A stretch of DNA of 7,690 nucleotides from contig JASEHK010000026.1 in NCBI GenBank assembly GCA_030018875.1, forward strand, positions 1 to 7,690, written 5' to 3'. The stretch's first letter is position 1, and each line of letters opens with the position of its first letter. Made by a program: the position numbers and the translations under genes. The stretch comes from Endomicrobiia bacterium (GTDB lineage: Bacteria; Elusimicrobiota; Endomicrobiia; PHAN01). This document shows positions 5,373-7,690 of the stretch, piece after piece. The notes under the pieces are model-generated. The model saw only the letters and a list, made by a program, of their open reading frames with translations. It was not told where the DNA came from and did not search any database.

Positions 5373-6773
5373 ATGGCGTATAAAGAATATACAACGGTAA
5401 CCGGCATCGCCGGGCCGCTTCTCGTCGTGGAAAAAACCGAAAACGTCAAATACGGCGAGATAGCCCGCATCAAAACCGGCGACGGAAGGGAGCGCCGTGG
5501 CCGCGTGCTCGAGGTTGACGGCGGCCGCGCGCTCGTGCAGCTTTTCGAGGGCAGCATGGGCCTGAACCTGAGGGATTCATCCGTGAGGTTCATAGGCAAG
5601 CCGCTTGAAATGGGAATGTCCCCCGACGTAATGGGAAGAATCTTCGACGGTATCGGAGCTCCCAAGGACGGCGGCGGCGACATAATAGCCGAGAAATATC
5701 TCGACATCAACGGCGAACCTCTCAATCCGTCGGCCCGCGACTATCCGTCGGAGTTTATTCAAACGGGCATCTCCACGATAGATGCAATGAATACCCTTGT
5801 GCGCGGGCAGAAACTCCCGATATTTTCCGGCGCCGGTCTTCCGCATAATGCGCTTGCCGCACAGATAGCCCGTCAGGCCACCGTGCTTTCCGGTAACTCT
5901 AAGAGTTCCGGTAAATCGAACGGCGCCGGCGACAAGTTCGCCGTGGTCTTCGCCGCGATGGGCATCACATTCGAAGAGGCCGCGTTTTTCGAGAAGGACT
6001 TCAAGGCCACCGGCGCCATCGAGCGCGCCGTGCTTTTTATCAACCTGGCCGACGACCCCGTCATCGAGCGCATAGCCACTCCGCGCGTGGCTCTCACTTG
6101 CGCGGAATATCTTGCGTTTGAAAAAGACATGCATGTTCTTGTCATCGTCACGGATATGACGAATTACTGCGAGGCGTTAAGGCAGATCTCGGCGGCGCGC
6201 AAGGAAGTGCCCGGCCGCCGAGGGTATCCCGGATATATGTACACCGACCTTTCCCAGATATACGAGCGCGCCGGACGCATCAAAAACAAAAAAGGTTCCA
6301 TAACTTTTTTTCCGATACTTACAATGCCCGAAGACGACAAAACTCATCCGATTCCCGATCTTACGGGATACATCACCGAAGGACAAATAATTTTGGCGCG
6401 GGAACTTCACCGCTCCGGGATTTATCCGCCGGTTGACGTGCTACCCTCTCTTTCCAGGCTTAAGGATAAAGGTATAGGGGAAGGAAAGACCCGCGAAGAC
6501 CACTCCAATGTGACAAGCCAGCTGTTCGCCGCCTACGCGCGCGGGAAGGAAGCCAAGGAACTCGCCGTCATTCTCGGAGAAGCGGCGCTTTCCGACGCCG
6601 ACAAAAAGTTTGCCTCCTTCGCCGAGATATTTGAGACGGGCTATGTCAATCAGGGAATGACCGACCGCAGCATAGAGGAGACGCTCGATTTGGGCTGGCA
6701 GTTGCTCAAAGACCTCCCGCGCGAAGAACTCAAACGCGTGAAACCCGAACAAATAGAAAAATATATGAAATAG
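5373..6773 (+). CDS. atpB: V-type ATPase regulatory subunit B
   Basis: Non-catalytic nucleotide-binding subunit alternating with A in the head, 466 aa. The Walker A position is degenerate (FSGAGLPHN, 151-159, with no GKT), as is normal for B. Conserved blocks: GRIFDGIGAP, DYPSEFIQTGISTIDAMNTL, FAAMGITFEEAAFF, DMTNYCEALRQISAARKEVPGRRGYPGY, MPEDDKTHPIPDLTGYITEG and LPSLSRLKDKGIG. R362 in the last block is the arginine finger reaching the catalytic site of A (R350 in E. hirae). Relative to the family there is an extra Ser/Gly/Lys-rich stretch of about 11 residues at about 173-187. Start ATG 5373 is supported by GGGAG (5360-5364), 8 nt upstream. It follows atpA after 46 nt, surely in the same transcript. 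Confidence 0.98.
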   Translation: MAYKEYTTVTGIAGPLLVVEKTENVKYGEIARIKTGDGRERRGRVLEVDGGRALVQLFEGSMGLNLRDSSVRFIGKPLEMGMSPDVMGRIFDGIGAPKDGGGDIIAEKYLDINGEPLNPSARDYPSEFIQTGISTIDAMNTLVRGQKLPIFSGAGLPHNALAAQIARQATVLSGNSKSSGKSNGAGDKFAVVFAAMGITFEEAAFFEKDFKATGAIERAVLFINLADDPVIERIATPRVALTCAEYLAFEKDMHVLVIVTDMTNYCEALRQISAARKEVPGRRGYPGYMYTDLSQIYERAGRIKNKKGSITFFPILTMPEDDKTHPIPDLTGYITEGQIILARELHRSGIYPPVDVLPSLSRLKDKGIGEGKTREDHSNVTSQLFAAYARGKEAKELAVILGEAALSDADKKFASFAEIFETGYVNQGMTDRSIEETLDLGWQLLKDLPREELKRVKPEQIEKYMK

Positions 6774-6783
6774 ATTTTTGAAA

Positions 6784-6811
6784 GTAGGGGCGAATGATTA
6801 TTCGCCCCTAC
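6784..6811 (+). repeat. Perfect 12-bp palindrome with GATT loop before atpD
   Basis: GTAGGGGCGAAT (6784-6795) and ATTCGCCCCTAC (6800-6811) are exact reverse complements separated by GATT. No T-run follows (the next bases are GGGC), so it does not look like an intrinsic terminator; a terminator here would also cut off atpD. The GTAGGGGCGAA motif resembles dispersed palindromic elements that I recall from many uncultured bacterial genomes. It begins 10 nt after the atpB stop and could act as an mRNA processing or stability hairpin. Confidence 0.75.
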
Positions 6812-6836
6812 GGGCTTTCCTCGCAATGACATTCTA
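6812..6836 (-). repeat. Fragment resembling the GTCATTGCGAGGA dispersed repeat
   Basis: Read on the minus strand, 6818-6830 is GTCATTGCGAGGA, followed by AAGCCC. This is the start of a widespread noncoding dispersed repeat type (GTCATTGCGAGG...) that I recognise from several bacterial phyla. It directly abuts the 12-bp palindrome and stops 5 nt before the atpD ATG, leaving no Shine-Dalgarno. Recognition is from memory and only the first part of the element is present. Confidence 0.4.
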
Positions 6837-6841
6837 AAACC

Positions 6842-7462
6842 ATGCGCTTAAACGTAAACCCCAATCGAATGGAGCTCATAAAACTCCGCCGCCGTCTGGT
6901 ATTGGCGCGCAGAGGACACAAACTCCTTAAAGACAAGCGCGACGAACTGATGCGCATTTTCATGGAAATGTTCGAGCGCGTTTTCGCCGAGCGCGCCGCC
7001 ATAGACGAAATGTTCGCAAGAATAATGGCGACCTTCAGGTTCGCCCGCGCGGCGATGTTCCCGGGCGAGTTTATATCCGCCACGTCATCGTCGGATATGA
7101 CACACAAGTTTTCCACTTCTGAAAAATCTCTTTTAAGTTTGCGGGTTCCCGAGTATAAAATCGAAATCGAGGGCGACCCCGTTTCTTGGAGCGCCGCGTC
7201 CGCGCCGACGGAACTCTCCGAGGCATTTTGGGGCTTGCGCGACTTTATACCCCGTCTCGCGAGATTATCCTCCGACGAGAAAACCCTCGAACTTTTGGCC
7301 GAGGAAGTCGAACGCACCCGCCGCAGAGTCAACGCCCTCGAATATGTTTTGATGCCCAACCTCGTTGAAACCATAAGGTATATTTCGATGCGCCTCGCCG
7401 AAAACGAGCGCTCCGACCAAGTGCGCTTGATGAAAATCAAGGACATAGTAAGGAGTCATTGA
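6842..7462 (+). CDS. atpD: V-type ATPase subunit D (central rotor shaft)
   Basis: Central shaft subunit, 206 aa, which forms the long antiparallel coiled coil that turns inside the A3B3 head. The two conserved terminal helices are plain: N-terminal NPNRMELIKLRRRLVLARRG with GHKLLKDKRDELMR (6-38), and C-terminal EEVERTRRRVNALEYVLMPN continuing to LAENER (154-190). A short, variable middle (about 75-150) corresponds to the globular tip. It is slightly shorter than Thermus and E. hirae D (about 220-230 aa), through the C-terminal tail. The start at ATG 6842 lacks a Shine-Dalgarno because two repeat elements fill the spacer behind atpB. The N-terminus nevertheless matches the family exactly (MRLNVNPNRM), so the start is secure. 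It is the last ATPase gene in the window. Confidence 0.95.
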   Translation: MRLNVNPNRMELIKLRRRLVLARRGHKLLKDKRDELMRIFMEMFERVFAERAAIDEMFARIMATFRFARAAMFPGEFISATSSSDMTHKFSTSEKSLLSLRVPEYKIEIEGDPVSWSAASAPTELSEAFWGLRDFIPRLARLSSDEKTLELLAEEVERTRRRVNALEYVLMPNLVETIRYISMRLAENERSDQVRLMKIKDIVRSH

Positions 7463-7481
7463 CGCGCCGCCGTAACTGACA

Positions 7482-7690
7482 ATGAGAACTGCCGCCGCCC
7501 CCCGAAATCCATTTTTCACCTGTTGGAAAACCGCCGCCGCCCCCCGCAGGGGGGCTTTTGTCTTTCTACGGGCGCTTTGCCTAACGGCCATATTGTTGTC
7601 GGCGGCGTTGAGAGTTTCCGCCGCGGATCTTAAAGTTTATTACGTCTCCGTCGGACAAGGCGATGCCGCATACATTGAGCTGCCCGACGG
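7482..7690 (+). CDS. Partial exported MBL-fold hydrolase, ComEC C-terminal-domain-like
   Basis: Open to the window end (69 codons plus 2 nt seen). Residues 49-69 read DLKVYYVSVGQGDAAYIELP and then DG, the typical first strand and turn of the stand-alone ComEC/Rec2-type metallo-beta-lactamase-fold proteins ('FIDVGQGDaxLIexPdG'). The zinc-binding HxHxDH motif would lie beyond the window. Upstream, RRGAFVFLRALCLTAILLSA followed by ALRVSAA looks like a signal peptide cleaved just before DLKV, so the protein is probably exported. The start is uncertain: ATG 7482 has no Shine-Dalgarno, and the reading frame from it runs through a terminator-like hairpin and a duplicated TAAAPR segment. The only later in-frame candidates (TTG at 7593, 7596 or 7608) would destroy the signal peptide. 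Substrate unknown. Confidence 0.7.
   Translation, partial: MRTAAAPRNPFFTCWKTAAAPRRGAFVFLRALCLTAILLSAALRVSAADLKVYYVSVGQGDAAYIELPD
7491..7546 (+). repeat. In-frame 14-nt direct repeat GCCGCCGCCCCCCG
   Basis: GCCGCCGCCCCCCG occurs exactly at 7491-7504 and again at 7533-7546, 42 nt (14 codons) apart. Both copies encode AAAPR in the proposed frame, preceded by Thr, giving TAAAPR twice in the N-terminal region of the MBL-fold protein. The second copy forms the left arm of the hairpin at 7539-7555. Confidence 0.7.
7539..7565 (+). terminator. GC-rich hairpin with T tail, probable operon terminator
   Basis: GCCCCCC (7539-7545) pairs perfectly with GGGGGGC (7549-7555) across the 3-nt loop GCA, followed by TTTTGTCTTTCT. 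An A-run (GGAAAA) lies a short way upstream. It starts 77 nt after the atpD stop and is the strongest intrinsic-terminator candidate in the window for the V-ATPase operon. It lies inside the apparent reading frame of the next gene, which makes either the terminator role or that gene's start questionable. Confidence 0.6.

Noticed and set aside
5886..5934. SGKS in the subunit B insertion considered as a P-loop
   Set aside because: It lacks the GxxxxGK[ST] spacing and is in a flexible insert. The true B nucleotide site is the degenerate FSGAGLPHN at residues 151-159.
6784..6811. 12-bp palindrome before atpD considered as an intrinsic terminator
   Set aside because: No T-run follows, and termination here would separate atpD from the operon. 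A dispersed repeat or processing hairpin fits better.

Overview
The window is a bacterial locus built around a V/A-type (rotary, vacuolar-family) ATPase operon. Base composition is moderately GC-rich, with strings of CG-rich codons. All recognised genes lie on the + strand. Nothing in the window fixes the taxon. A bacterial V-type operon with a four-helix K subunit, adjacent to a CcdA-type thiol transporter and sitting among many short dispersed and tandem repeats, would suit an uncultured anaerobic Gram-negative-like lineage (for example Elusimicrobiota or Omnitrophota). That placement is inference only.

Layout: (1) 54-728 is a CcdA/DsbD-family membrane protein, closed by a hairpin plus T-run (747-782). 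(2) A candidate promoter (768-796) leads into a leader of degenerate 14-nt tandem repeats (818-873), which folds so that the Shine-Dalgarno of the first operon gene is buried. (3) The operon follows in the order K (871-1341), E (1423-2019), C (2016-3059), F (3158-3475), A (3572-5326), B (5373-6773), D (6842-7462). (4) A GC-rich hairpin followed by T residues (7539-7565) probably ends the operon. It lies inside the apparent N-terminal region of a partial, probably exported metallo-beta-lactamase-fold protein of the ComEC C-terminal-domain type (7482 to the window end).

How the genes work together: A (catalytic) and B (nucleotide-binding, non-catalytic, arginine finger) form the A3B3 head. D and F form the central rotor shaft. 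C couples the shaft to the membrane ring of K, and E is the peripheral stalk. K keeps every Na+ ligand known from the Enterococcus hirae Na+-ATPase ring, so the machine is more likely to move Na+ than H+. Two expected parts are absent here: the large membrane stator subunit I (a) and the short stalk partner G/H. They must be encoded elsewhere or lie outside the window.

The most unusual feature is the spacers. The gaps before K, F, A and D each carry a different short-period tandem or palindromic repeat: a 14-nt unit, an 8-nt unit, a 7-nt unit, and a 12-bp palindrome beside a GTCATTGCGAGG-type fragment. E, C, F and D lack a visible Shine-Dalgarno, while K, A and B have good ones. I see no tRNA, rRNA, CRISPR array, transposase or clearly novel protein system. 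The novelty candidates are the regulatory and repeat structures.
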